Below are positions 44,801 to 53,853 of a DNA stretch of 64,000 nucleotides, piece by piece (position 1 is the stretch's first letter; each line of letters begins with the position of its first letter). A program made the translations under genes and the position numbers. Source of the stretch: Clostridiales bacterium mt11. GTDB lineage: Bacteria; Bacillota; Clostridia; Tissierellales; Tepidimicrobiaceae. Location of the stretch: assembly GCA_001282665.1 (NCBI GenBank), contig LN874948.1:92108-156107 (forward strand), given 5' to 3'. The notes under the pieces are model-generated. The model was not told where the DNA came from. It saw only the letters and a list, made by a program, of their open reading frames with translations, and did no database searches.

Positions 44801-45682
44801 TTAGCTATCAACTATATTTTCTAACCATCTTTTAAAATCAACCATTTGATCCATAGCTTCCCTATAACCTTGCTCATATAATGAATTCAATTTATCAATA
44901 TTCTTTTCTAACCTATCCACTACTATTTCTCCAATAGGCCTGAAAACATAAACAAACCCCTCTTTTTCTAAATTCTTAACCTTTTCTAAAGTTATATTGT
45001 ATTTTATATGTCTAATTTCTATAGCATGCAATATTTTAGGATACTTTTTTAAGATATGTTTTGAATATAATCCTAAAGTTTGTTCCTCTTTACGATAACC
45101 TTCATTTCTAGTAAGTATCACCACATTGAATTTGTTTCCATCTTCTATTGACTTATCTAATGGAATAGAATCTGTGATTCCACCATCAAAATATAGTTTA
45201 TCCTTTATTTCAACAGGCGGGGAAATAATAGGTAAACTACTTGAAGCTCGTAGTACCTTACTCATAAAAGCTTTACCATCTCCATTGGATTGAGATTTTT
45301 CAAAGTATACTGGATGTCCAGTTTCACAATCTGTTACACAAACCTTAAAGATTGTTGGTGAATTTAGAAAGGTTTCATAGTCAAAGGGGACTAACTCATT
45401 TGGCAATGTATTAAATAAAAACTCCATATTGAAATAGCTATTATCTCGTATTAAATGTTTAAATCCAGAATAATTCTTATGTCCTACATAGTCTACAAAT
45501 ACCTTTTTATTTCTTTCTCTTTGCTCAGCAACAAAATTTGCTCCGTTATTAGCTCCAGCAGATACTCCTATTACATAAGGAAATTTAATATTTTCATCCA
45601 TAAATGCATCGAGAACACCTGAAGTATATGCCCCCCGCATGCCTCCTCCTTCAAGGACAAGACCAATTTTATTATTCTTCAT
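44801..45682 (-). CDS. Patatin-like phospholipase
   Basis: About 293 residues. Catalytic dyad motifs: oxyanion GGGMRGAYTSGVLDAF near 13-28, GVSAGA (Ser) near 45, and YFDGGITDSIPL with the catalytic Asp near 165. Similar to YjjU-type proteins. Likely acts on lipid esters in the cytosol; substrate unknown. An upstream in-frame ATG at 45763 has no ribosome-binding site, whereas the ATG at 45682 follows GAGGTGATG. Confidence 0.88.
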   Translation of the reverse strand: MKNNKIGLVLEGGGMRGAYTSGVLDAFMDENIKFPYVIGVSAGANNGANFVAEQRERNKKVFVDYVGHKNYSGFKHLIRDNSYFNMEFLFNTLPNELVPFDYETFLNSPTIFKVCVTDCETGHPVYFEKSQSNGDGKAFMSKVLRASSSLPIISPPVEIKDKLYFDGGITDSIPLDKSIEDGNKFNVVILTRNEGYRKEEQTLGLYSKHILKKYPKILHAIEIRHIKYNITLEKVKNLEKEGFVYVFRPIGEIVVDRLEKNIDKLNSLYEQGYREAMDQMVDFKRWLENIVDS

Positions 45683-45778
45683 AATCATCACCTCGAACAT
45701 ATTTAATGATTTCTTTCTTAATCCCTCCATATATATTTTACACTTATTTAAGCCTATGTGCATAATATATATTAGTTA

Positions 45779-47470
45779 GTTGCAGAATATAAATTCAAAA
45801 CTATCCACAGAAATTAGCTTTAAATTATCAAAAACATTGAGATATTAACAAAAAAAGAGCATAGGAAAATAAAGGTTTAGCCTAACCTTTTAAAATTAAT
45901 ATTTAGATGATTGAGATTAAGCAATCAAAGATTTAATAGCAAGCGGATTGTCATAATTTTTAGTCTTAAATATAAGTATAAAAGCAATTAATTGAGAAAT
46001 ACAAGCAAGTAAAATATCTGATTTTAAAGATACTGTATTTCTAATTCTTGATGATTTAATTTGAATGAAATTTTTAATTTGGCAAATGGATCTTTCGCAA
46101 ATAGTTTTAAGTCTATATAACTTTTGCCATTTCAAACTATCACGAGGGATAGAAGAATTAAATCGATAATTATGATGTATAGTAATTTGCTTGATTCGTC
46201 CGCATTTTGAACTGGTACATGGATTTTTACAATTTAATATATAGCTGAGCTTACCTTTAACATTAATTTTCTTAGCCATTGGACATATATATTTTATTCT
46301 ATCAGCTCTACCTTTTTCACGAGTGATTCCGTCATAAACCATAGATAAAGAAGAATCGTATGGGCAAAGGGGAACTCCTACCTCATTAAATCCAGATTGA
46401 GGTAAATTAGGTGAATTACGTGGATTTAATGCGATTATAGGCATGATGTTGTTTTGATGAAGGTAAGCATAATTATCATCGGCATCAAAACCTGCATCAC
46501 CTAAGAAATATTTATATGAGAAGTTAGGATGCAGTTGAAAATAAGTTTCAAGAGAAGAAATCAAAGATTTAGCATCGTAATTATCCTTAATAACTTGAGG
46601 TCTTAAATCTTTTTCTAGATTGTTGTCGGCATCATAGAAATTAACATATCTAACAACACCAAGGGCATTAGTAGATATAATACATTTTTGAAAGTATCCA
46701 AAATGTCCATTAAGGTAAGCAAGCTTAGCATCAGGGTTAGAAGAAGCAGATTTAGGCATTTGACTTTGAGCATATTTTTCAACATCAAAAGTTGAATTAG
46801 GATTATCCTTAATAATTAACTTAGAATATGCTTTAGCTTTTTTAAGTTGAGATTGATAAAACTTAGGATTATTCTCAGTAACATAAGCTTCAAATCCAGT
46901 AGTATCAGTAATTAAAACAGAAGCTAAAAATGGATTGATTTCCTTAGAAACTTCCTCAGTTACATCAACTAGATTATTAAATAAATCATTAAGATTATCA
47001 AGAAAATTTAATTTAAATCTAGAGAACTGAGATTTATCAGGTATCTTTAAGAAACCACAGAACTTACGAATTTCTGATGATATATGTAGTAATGAAATTA
47101 GTAGGTCAATAGAAGGAATAGACAAAATATTTTTAAGAATAAAAGCAGATAACATAGATTCTAAAGAGAAATCTCTTTTTCTACCAAAATGAGAATAATA
47201 TTTCTGATAGAAAGAAAATGGGATAAAATCACTAATATTAATGAATTGGTTTAATAAATCAAGTAAATTACTTTGATTTTGATTATAAAACTTATCAAAA
47301 TCAGTAGAAATATCGCAAAAGTTTAATTGTTTAGCTGAAACTGGCATAGGATTCTCCTTTCTTTGAGTTATGCACACTTTATCAATGTATATATACCCAA
47401 AAATGGGGGGAATCCAGCCATTTCAATATATTAAATTGCAGTGTTTATGCGAGTTGTAGAGTTCTGCAAC
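45779..47470 (-). mobile_element. DDE-transposase insertion sequence
   Basis: One transposase gene bounded by short candidate inverted ends, GTTGCAGAA at 45779-45787 and its complement at 47462-47470. No clear target duplication, and the right end is itself part of a small palindrome, so the ends are uncertain. The element stops 35 bases before sodC. Confidence 0.55.
45917..47347 (-). CDS. DDE transposase (IS1182-like)
   Basis: 476 residues, apparently intact. Acidic triad: ITDTTGFEAYV near 160, FLGDAGFDADDNY near 285 and TICERSICQIKNF near 425. A Cys-rich insert (ICPMAKK, NCKNPCTSSKCG) lies between the second Asp and the Glu, as in IS1182-type proteins. ATG follows AAAGGAG. Family level is tentative; the DDE fold is not. 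Confidence 0.82.
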   Translation of the reverse strand: MPVSAKQLNFCDISTDFDKFYNQNQSNLLDLLNQFINISDFIPFSFYQKYYSHFGRKRDFSLESMLSAFILKNILSIPSIDLLISLLHISSEIRKFCGFLKIPDKSQFSRFKLNFLDNLNDLFNNLVDVTEEVSKEINPFLASVLITDTTGFEAYVTENNPKFYQSQLKKAKAYSKLIIKDNPNSTFDVEKYAQSQMPKSASSNPDAKLAYLNGHFGYFQKCIISTNALGVVRYVNFYDADNNLEKDLRPQVIKDNYDAKSLISSLETYFQLHPNFSYKYFLGDAGFDADDNYAYLHQNNIMPIIALNPRNSPNLPQSGFNEVGVPLCPYDSSLSMVYDGITREKGRADRIKYICPMAKKINVKGKLSYILNCKNPCTSSKCGRIKQITIHHNYRFNSSIPRDSLKWQKLYRLKTICERSICQIKNFIQIKSSRIRNTVSLKSDILLACISQLIAFILIFKTKNYDNPLAIKSLIA

Positions 47471-47504
47471 GAGCTATAATATATATTTGAAGGGAGGATA
47501 AAAA

Positions 47505-47984
47505 ATGAATTACGAAACCAAAACTACTGCTTTTGCTAAGATAATCGGCGGTAACCTTGCTCCTAATCTATATGGTAACATATTTTTTGATGATGTGGCA
47601 GGGGGAACTGAAGTATATGTGGAAGTATGGGGATTACCCCTATATCAGCCAGCAGAAAACGGAAACCAACCCATAGGTCCTTTTGGATTCCATATACATG
47701 AAAATGGAGTCTGTAGCATTACAGACTTGGATAATCCTTTTGAATCTGCTGGAAGCCATTACAATCCAACAAATCAACCTCATGGTAACCATGCTGGAGA
47801 TTTTCCTGTTATATTTTCAAATAATGGCTATGCAAAGATGAGTTTTTTTACAGATAAATTTAAGCCTAAAGATATAATAGGAAAGTCGGTAATAATTCAC
47901 CAAAACCCTGATGATTATAGAACACAACCTGCTGGAAATTCAGGAAAGAGAATGGCTTGTGGAGTTATATATAAACTTTATTAG
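47505..47984 (+). CDS. sodC: Cu/Zn superoxide dismutase family protein
   Basis: 159 residues. Converts superoxide to peroxide and oxygen if active. All copper and zinc ligands appear: FGFHIHENG (two His), AGSHYNP (bridging His), PHGNHAGDFP (two His and Asp) and VIIHQNPDD. The disulfide cysteines (GVCS, MACGV) and the active-site Arg (GKRMACG) are present. There is no signal peptide, which is unusual because bacterial SodC is normally exported. ATG follows AAGGGAGG. Downstream of an IS element, alone in its transcript. Confidence 0.9.
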   Translation: MNYETKTTAFAKIIGGNLAPNLYGNIFFDDVAGGTEVYVEVWGLPLYQPAENGNQPIGPFGFHIHENGVCSITDLDNPFESAGSHYNPTNQPHGNHAGDFPVIFSNNGYAKMSFFTDKFKPKDIIGKSVIIHQNPDDYRTQPAGNSGKRMACGVIYKLY

Positions 47985-47987
47985 GTG

Positions 47988-48012
47988 TGAAAAGGTCAGA
48001 TTTTATCTGGCC
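47988..48012 (+). terminator. Weak terminator after sodC
   Basis: AAGGTCAGAT / ATCTGGCCTT stem; the T-run afterwards is poor. Confidence 0.5.
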
Positions 48013-48208
48013 TTGAGTACATTTTGTTAAATAACACAAAATATAAAATGTATTATTAATCAAAATGAGATGGAATCCATCTTCTACCATTCGTTTATTT
48101 ATATTATTCGTAGGAATAAAACAAACCTTATTTTACTATACTCTTCTAGTAATAAATTCTTCTTTACTTAATCTAGATATCCAAAAAATCTCTCTCTTTT
48201 AATTTAAA

Positions 48209-48517
48209 CTAATCAATAAGATTTTCATCTTTCATTCTTCTTAAGGAATCATCAATCGATTTCTCAAATTCTTCCTGAACTGAATAGTAAACTACTATTT
48301 GCATTAATGCGACAACGGCCTGTTTAATTTCACTAGCTAGAGCCTCTTTACTTGGTTCACCATATTTTAGCCTTTTTATACCCGCATCTTCAAAATGATT
48401 AACCTCACTTGCCACCTCACCACATTCTTCTAATAACCTTGTAACCATTTGAAAAGGTTCAACTCCATCAGGAAAACGCTTGAAATATCCTTGAACCATC
48501 TTATATAATTTGTCCAC
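48209..48517 (-). CDS. MazG-like nucleotide pyrophosphohydrolase
   Basis: About 102 residues, all-helical. LLEECGEVASEVNHF near residue 28 carries the ExxE metal motif; the second motif is degenerate (LASEIKQAVVALMQI in place of ExxD). Members remove pyrophosphate from NTPs. The first in-frame ATG lies inside the ribosome-binding site GGAGGGG, so I prefer the GTG at 48517. Confidence 0.8.
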   Translation of the reverse strand: MDKLYKMVQGYFKRFPDGVEPFQMVTRLLEECGEVASEVNHFEDAGIKRLKYGEPSKEALASEIKQAVVALMQIVVYYSVQEEFEKSIDDSLRRMKDENLID

Positions 48518-48585
48518 TATTCTCCCCTCCATTAACTGTATAAAAATATCAAAGATTATTGACTATAAATTACACAATGCATATG

Positions 48586-48613
48586 TTTACTTCAATCAAT
48601 ATTGTGGTATAAT
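48586..48613 (+). promoter_or_regulatory. Promoter of the putative antitoxin RNA
   Basis: TTTACT (48586-48591), 16 bases, extended -10 TGGTATAAT (48605-48613). Confidence 0.65.
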
Positions 48614-48619
48614 ACAATT

Positions 48620-48712
48620 AAAGGTAATCGATACCGCAATGGTGGGGTTGCCGCTTTAAGGTTAATTAATTATAATCACCTAGCATGGCGAGCAGGATGA
48701 TTATTTTTTTCT
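48620..48712 (+). ncRNA. Putative type I antitoxin RNA
   Basis: About 90 nt between an extended -10 promoter and a terminator (ATAATCACC ... GGATGATTAT then TTTTTTT at about 48680-48710). Contains no ORF with a start signal. It is convergent with the holin-like toxin gene and complementary to its 3' untranslated region, the arrangement of txpA/RatA and bsrG/SR4 in Bacillus. Confidence 0.6.
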
Positions 48713-48713
48713 C

Positions 48714-48884
48714 TTAATTATCCTTTGTTAGCATAATAATTAGGGAGATTAGCAATATTGATAACATTCCAAACGCAATCATTAATGATATTGCTTGATA
48801 TGTAGAGTCACATCGACCATCTCTCCTCTTCTGTAGATTGGAGGTGACAACTGCACCCTGCTTTTTCCGATTGCCTTGTCCCAA
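48714..48884 (-). CDS. Holin-like type I toxin peptide
   Basis: The minus-strand frame ends in TYQAISLMIAFGMLSILLIS plus LIIMLTKDN, matching the small Hol_Tox/holin-like toxins (one membrane helix and a short basic or polar tail). The frame is open from TTG at 48884 (56 codons), but the promoter (TTGAAG-17-TATTAT, 48912-48884) would start the RNA near 48877, after that codon. GAGGAGAG at about 48818-48825 leads to an ATG in another frame. So the true start is unclear: internal ATG at 48782, frameshift, or a disabled gene. Confidence 0.55.
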   Translation of the reverse strand: MGQGNRKKQGAVVTSNLQKRRDGRCDSTYQAISLMIAFGMLSILLISLIIMLTKDN

Positions 48885-48912
48885 TAATATCATTTATTGT
48901 ATTTTACTTCAA
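48884..48912 (-). promoter_or_regulatory. Promoter of the toxin transcript
   Basis: Minus strand TTGAAG (48912-48907), 17 bases, TATTAT (48889-48884). Confidence 0.6.
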
Positions 48913-49229
48913 TTATTTTATACGATATAATAAAAACTTCTCCCATCTTTACACAAATATAACGCTATAAGACACTTTAACCAATGAATCTTATATGGTT
49001 ATTCTCAACTATGCTGGTAAACTACACGGTGGGGTGTAGTTCACGTGATATGCATTAAGCAATACATAATCAACTCTATCAATTCCATGTAACTATGGAC
49101 TATGATTGCAAATGGTATAAATTCCAATAGTACTAACATATTTCATCTCTATAATAAACAATGTATTGTCATTAATTAAATTATATATTAAGATAAAATA
49201 TAGATAAACTTTTAAATGGGGGAGATTTT
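48913..49229. other. Gap with a hairpin, no gene
   Basis: AT-rich. The only structure I see is AACTACAC-GGTGGG-GTGTAGTT at 49020-49041 (8-bp stem), without a T-run. No ORF with a ribosome-binding site until yqxD. Confidence 0.5.
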
Positions 49230-49676
49230 ATGATTATATTTGTTGATGCAGATGGTTGTCCGGTAGTTAACATAGCCATAGATGTCGCTAAGGAATATGG
49301 TATTAAAATCATAGTAGTTAAAAACTATGCCGTAGAATTAGATAATCCTTATGCAGAAATCGTATCTGTAGATATTTCAAGGGATAGTGCTGACTATTAT
49401 ATAGCAAATAGAATAAATAATACTGATATATTGATTACACAAGACTATGGCCTTGCAGCTATGGGTCTTACGAAGGGTGCTTATTGTATAAACCAAAATG
49501 GCTATTTGATAACAGATAAAAATATAGGAGATATGCTTACTATAAGACATGTTAATGCGACACTTAGAAGAAAGAAAAAAATATATACTAAATTCAAGAA
49601 AAGAAACCCTGAAGCTGATGGAAGATTTGAAAAAGGCTTAAGAAATCTTATAGAACATATTAATTCACTTACTTAG
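49230..49676 (+). CDS. UPF0178 (YaiI/YqxD) family protein
   Basis: 148 residues. Family landmarks: FVDADGCPV at 4-12, DISRDSADYYIANRI with conserved acidic residues, ILITQDYGLAAMGL, and the basic tail RRKKKIYTKFKKR. A PIN-like nuclease fold is expected from the DUF188 family, but no activity is established. ATG follows GGGGGAG. Single gene. Confidence 0.92.
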   Translation: MIIFVDADGCPVVNIAIDVAKEYGIKIIVVKNYAVELDNPYAEIVSVDISRDSADYYIANRINNTDILITQDYGLAAMGLTKGAYCINQNGYLITDKNIGDMLTIRHVNATLRRKKKIYTKFKKRNPEADGRFEKGLRNLIEHINSLT

Positions 49677-50051
49677 AGCCACATTAAAATAATTTATTAG
49701 GAAGTATACAATAATCAATCCTTTCTCAATTCGATTTCATATCTAAATGTATAAGAATAGTTCTATACGTTTACCAGCTTTCAATTTATGTTTAAAACTT
49801 CTAACTGATAATGCTACATTCTAATATATACCTGTCATTTTTTCACTATCCAAGTTTATAAAATCAACTATTCTATTGCTTATTCCAAGAATATTATACA
49901 AACGATAATCTATATAGATAAAGGATAATATTTGATCTTTAAGTATGTTCTATTTAAACAACTAAATTTATATAACAGATTAAAATAGTTACTTATAAAT
50001 CAAAGTCCTTTTGAACATACTATCCTTATCAAACCTATTGGAGGCATTTTT
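49677..50051. other. Gap upstream of the molybdenum hydroxylase genes
   Basis: 375 AT-rich bases. I looked for a purine riboswitch because of the xanthine-dehydrogenase-like genes but found no convincing core. No ORF with a ribosome-binding site and no terminator. Confidence 0.5.
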
Positions 50052-52397
50052 ATGGATCATATACCACAAGTTGGAGTAAGTACTCCTAAAAAAGAATCTT
50101 GGGATAAAGTTACTGGACGTGCAAAATACAATGGAGATAATATTACCTCCAATACTTTACATGCTAAAATCTTAACCAGTACCCATGCTCATGCAATTAT
50201 CAAATCCATTGATACAACTAAAGCAGAAAAATCCAAAGGAGTTCAAGCAGTAATTACTGGGGAATATCTTCCTGTTTTAACTGGTTCTATTATAGAAGAT
50301 AGACCTCCTATTGCAAAAGATAAGGTAAGGTATTTTGGAGAACCTGTAGCTGTGGTTATAGCTAATACAGAAGAAGAAGCCTCTTATGCCACAAAACTTA
50401 TCAATATAGAATATGAACCGTTGCCAGTCATAAATTCTATTCAAGATGCCATGAGAGAAGATTCTATATTAATACACGAAAATTTAGGTCAATATCATCA
50501 TCCTAGCGTGGAAGCTAACCCACGTTTTAATACCAATATTGCAGGTTGCACTAAGATAAGAAAGGGGGATGTTGATAAAGCATTTAATGAGTCCTACATA
50601 GTTTTAGAACATAATTATTCCCTACCCCAATCAGATCATATAGCTATGGAAACTAGAAATGCTACAGCAGAAATACTACCTAGTGGAGAAGTAATAATCA
50701 ATACTTCATCTCAAGCACCTTTTGCAATAAAGGAAGAATTGAGTAAGGTATTTGGACTTTCTAAAAATAAAATTATAGTACGGACTCTTCTAGTAGGTGG
50801 TGCCTTTGGTGGTAAAGCTACAGTTCAATTGGAATTTATAGCATATATAGCTTCTTTAGCAGTTAATGGTTGTAGAGTTAGAATTGCCAATACGAGAGAG
50901 CAGGATATCTTCAGTTCTCCTTCTAAAATAGGTATGGATGCAAAGATTAAGATAGGTGCTTCCAGTGAAGGAATAATAAAGGCATTAGAAGCTACCTACT
51001 TAGTAGATTGTGGTGCCTATTCTGATACAGGCCCTCGTATGACTAAAGCTATTGCTAGCTCCTGCACTGGTCCCTACAATATAGAAAATGTCTATTGTGA
51101 TGCCTTTACCGTATACACAAACCATATATATGTAACCTCTTATAGGGGATTTGGTCATGTAGCTGCAACCTTTCCCATAGAAAGATCCATAGATAAATTA
51201 GCAATAGCTTTAAATATGGATCCCTTAGAACTTAGATTGAAAAATGCTATAAGGGAAGGAAATACTACCCCCACCCAATGCAAGGTGACTTTAAGTAATA
51301 CTGGAAATATAGCAAATTGTATTAATAGATTAAAAACTATTATCAATTGGCAAGAAGGTCAAGTAATCCAAAATGCTGATGGTACCATTAAGGCTAAAGG
51401 TATGGCTTGTTTTTGGAAGACTTCCAATTCTGGACCAGATGCTATCTCCGGAGTAATTCTAAAACTAAACTCAGATGGTGGAATAGATGTAAATTTTGGC
51501 GCAGTGGAAATTGGTCCTGGAATGAAAACCACCATATGTCAAATAGTAGCAGAAAAAATGAAAATGGACATAAACAACGTTGACTCTTTTATGGGAGTAG
51601 ATACTCAAATTAGTCCAAAACACTGGAAAACCGTGGCTAGTATGACTACCTTTATGGCAGGAACTGCGGCCATTAGGGCTTGTGATTCATTAATTAAACA
51701 GCTAAAATCCATAGGCTCAATAGTGCTTAGATGTACTCCCGAGGATTTAGATGTGGCAAATCAAATGGTTTTTTTAAAAGATGATCCTAGTGTATTTATC
51801 CACTTTAAAGATATTTCTCATGGATATAAATACTCTGATGGTCCCTCCATTGGTGGAGAAATTATTGGCTATGGAAATTATATAATGAAGCATTTAACTC
51901 CCTTAAATCCTGAAACTGGGCAAGGAAAAACAGGACCATCAATAACCGTAGGTGCACAGGCTGTAGAAATAGAGTATAATCCAATAAAATATGATTATAG
52001 ATTATTAAAGGCAGCTACTGTTATTGATGTAGGGAAAGTTATCAATCCTAGTGCAGCTAGAGGGTTATTGATGGGAGGAATGAGTATGGGCTTAGGCTTA
52101 GCTACTAGAGAAGAATTTGTCTATAGTTCCCAAGGTGAATTACAAGACTCATCCCTTAGAACCTATAAATTAATCCATTTTGGACAGCAGCCAGAATATT
52201 TAGTAGAATTTTTAGAAACGGAACAAATAGATGCCCCTTTTGGTGCTAGAGGTTTAGGCGAACACGGTATTATTGGAATACCTGCGGCTTTTTCCAATGC
52301 CATCTCTATTGCTTCCAAAGTCGATTTTGATACTATGCCCATATTCCCTGAAACCATATGGAAAGCTAAAACCGGAGGTAAATATGATTCCCTTTAA
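50052..52397 (+). CDS. Molybdenum hydroxylase large subunit (xanthine dehydrogenase family)
   Basis: 781 residues, the molybdopterin-binding catalytic subunit. GRAKYNGDN near 24, RYFGEPVAVVIA, the GGAFGGKA motif near 255, SYRGFGH near 362, GAVEIGPGMKT and the C-terminal GARGLGEHG with the catalytic Glu near 738. Works with the FAD and 2Fe-2S subunits that follow. Substrate could be a purine or another N-heterocycle; not decided by sequence. Overlaps the next gene by 14 bases. GGAGG precedes the ATG. Confidence 0.9.
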   Translation: MDHIPQVGVSTPKKESWDKVTGRAKYNGDNITSNTLHAKILTSTHAHAIIKSIDTTKAEKSKGVQAVITGEYLPVLTGSIIEDRPPIAKDKVRYFGEPVAVVIANTEEEASYATKLINIEYEPLPVINSIQDAMREDSILIHENLGQYHHPSVEANPRFNTNIAGCTKIRKGDVDKAFNESYIVLEHNYSLPQSDHIAMETRNATAEILPSGEVIINTSSQAPFAIKEELSKVFGLSKNKIIVRTLLVGGAFGGKATVQLEFIAYIASLAVNGCRVRIANTREQDIFSSPSKIGMDAKIKIGASSEGIIKALEATYLVDCGAYSDTGPRMTKAIASSCTGPYNIENVYCDAFTVYTNHIYVTSYRGFGHVAATFPIERSIDKLAIALNMDPLELRLKNAIREGNTTPTQCKVTLSNTGNIANCINRLKTIINWQEGQVIQNADGTIKAKGMACFWKTSNSGPDAISGVILKLNSDGGIDVNFGAVEIGPGMKTTICQIVAEKMKMDINNVDSFMGVDTQISPKHWKTVASMTTFMAGTAAIRACDSLIKQLKSIGSIVLRCTPEDLDVANQMVFLKDDPSVFIHFKDISHGYKYSDGPSIGGEIIGYGNYIMKHLTPLNPETGQGKTGPSITVGAQAVEIEYNPIKYDYRLLKAATVIDVGKVINPSAARGLLMGGMSMGLGLATREEFVYSSQGELQDSSLRTYKLIHFGQQPEYLVEFLETEQIDAPFGARGLGEHGIIGIPAAFSNAISIASKVDFDTMPIFPETIWKAKTGGKYDSL

Positions 52398-53220
52398 TTT
52401 TGATTATTATAAACCTAATACTTTAGCTGAGGCTATAAATTTATATGCTGAATTGGATTCCATAGGAAAGTCTCCAATATACTATGGCGGCGGCACTGAG
52501 TTTATCAGTATGGCAAGAGTTCATAATGTATATACCGAGGCTGTAATAGATATAAAAGATATTCCAGAATGTAATATACATGTATTGAAAAACAATAAAT
52601 TAACCATAGGTTCCGCCATAACCCTTACTGATATTGCAATTGAAAACTATTTTCCCTTACTCAGTCTTGCAGTTAAAAGAATTGCTGATCATACAATACA
52701 GGATAAAATAACCTTAGGAGGAAATTTAGCTGGGACCATTATATATAAGGAATCCATACTTCCTCTTATGGTGGCAAATGCTAATATAGTTTTAGTGGGA
52801 ATAAACGGCAGTAGAACAATTCCCATAATGGATGTGTTTTTTAAGAAAATGAAAATTTCTAATGACGAATTGATAGTTCAAGCCATTATAGATGAAAAAT
52901 ATTTAACTCTTTCATCCATTCACGTGAAGAGAACTAGAAATGAAAAAATAGATTATCCACTAATTACCTTAGTAGCACTAGTAGAACAAGGTAAAATCAA
53001 TATAGCTTTTAGTGGTCTATGCGATTTTCCCTTTAGATCTAAGCTATTAGAGGATATTTTAAATGATAAAAGTCTTCCAAAAGATGAAAGGATTAATATG
53101 CTCATTCAAAATATTCCTTATAAGATATTAGATAATTTGGAAGGCTCATCTGAGTATAGAAAGTTTATGCTACACACGATGATAGATGAAACTTTAGAAA
53201 ATCTTCAGGAGGTTATATAA
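52384..53220 (+). CDS. Molybdenum hydroxylase FAD-binding subunit
   Basis: 278 residues, CO-dehydrogenase-M/FAD type. FDYYKPNTLAEAINLYAEL at the start, FAD-binding YYGGGTEFISMARV near 34-47, and TLGGNLAG near 115. Carries electrons from the iron-sulfur subunit to the acceptor. Start ATG at 52384 follows GGAGG; a longer frame from 52273 lies inside the large-subunit gene. Overlaps the next gene (TAATG). Confidence 0.9.
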   Translation: MIPFNFDYYKPNTLAEAINLYAELDSIGKSPIYYGGGTEFISMARVHNVYTEAVIDIKDIPECNIHVLKNNKLTIGSAITLTDIAIENYFPLLSLAVKRIADHTIQDKITLGGNLAGTIIYKESILPLMVANANIVLVGINGSRTIPIMDVFFKKMKISNDELIVQAIIDEKYLTLSSIHVKRTRNEKIDYPLITLVALVEQGKINIAFSGLCDFPFRSKLLEDILNDKSLPKDERINMLIQNIPYKILDNLEGSSEYRKFMLHTMIDETLENLQEVI

Positions 53221-53690
53221 TGCTCAAAATTTTAAGTAATACTACTTTAACTTTAAATATAAATGGAGAAGATAGAGAAGTAGTTGCTAAGCCTTCAGAC
53301 ACATTATTATATACCCTTAGAAACATAGGATTAACTGGTGCAAAACCTGGTTGTGAAAATGGAGACTGTGGTGCCTGTACTATTTTAGTGGATGATTGGC
53401 CTATTAAATCCTGCCTTATGCTCACAGTAGAAGCCATAGGCAAAAAAATCACCACCATAGAAGGACTAAAAAATGCTCCTATTCAAAATGCCTTTGTGGA
53501 AAATTGGGGTTTCCAATGTGGATATTGTACATCTGGATTTATAATGGTATGCCATAGTCTTTCCATTCACCATCCAAATGCAGATGAACATACAATAGAA
53601 GAATGGCTGCAATCCAATCTATGCAGATGTACCAGTTACCAAGAAATTCGTAACGCTGTAAAGTCCATTTTAAAATTAAATACTACATAG
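53220..53690 (+). CDS. Molybdenum hydroxylase 2Fe-2S subunit
   Basis: 156 residues with two [2Fe-2S] centres: GCENGDCGACTILVDD-C in the ferredoxin-like domain (residues about 43-62), and CGYCTSGFIM with CRCTSY in the helical domain. Eight cluster cysteines are present. Transfers electrons from molybdenum to FAD. The ATG shares a base with the previous stop, AGGAGG ahead. Confidence 0.93.
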   Translation: MLKILSNTTLTLNINGEDREVVAKPSDTLLYTLRNIGLTGAKPGCENGDCGACTILVDDWPIKSCLMLTVEAIGKKITTIEGLKNAPIQNAFVENWGFQCGYCTSGFIMVCHSLSIHHPNADEHTIEEWLQSNLCRCTSYQEIRNAVKSILKLNTT

Positions 53691-53853
53691 AGCAAAGGAG
53701 CATATTTTCGTATAATTTTAATATTACAAATTTATGTAAGCTTTAGGACATAAGTTTAATTATTAATTTGTCCTTATAGCCACATAATTCAGACCATATC
53801 AAAATACCTATTATTAGGTTTCTTCTTCTGAATACTAATTCTCAAATATATAT

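Noticed and set aside
45762..47489. ATAATATATATT on both sides of the DDE element as a target duplication
   Set aside because: The copies are at unequal distances from the ends and are low-complexity AT sequence, so they are likely chance.
49020..49041. Hairpin as a terminator
   Set aside because: Stem is good but there is no T-run on either strand and no gene ends nearby.
49677..50051. Possible purine riboswitch before the molybdenum hydroxylase genes
   Set aside because: Some bases resemble GTTT-ACC, but the paired P1 ends and conserved loop bases of the purine riboswitch are not there.
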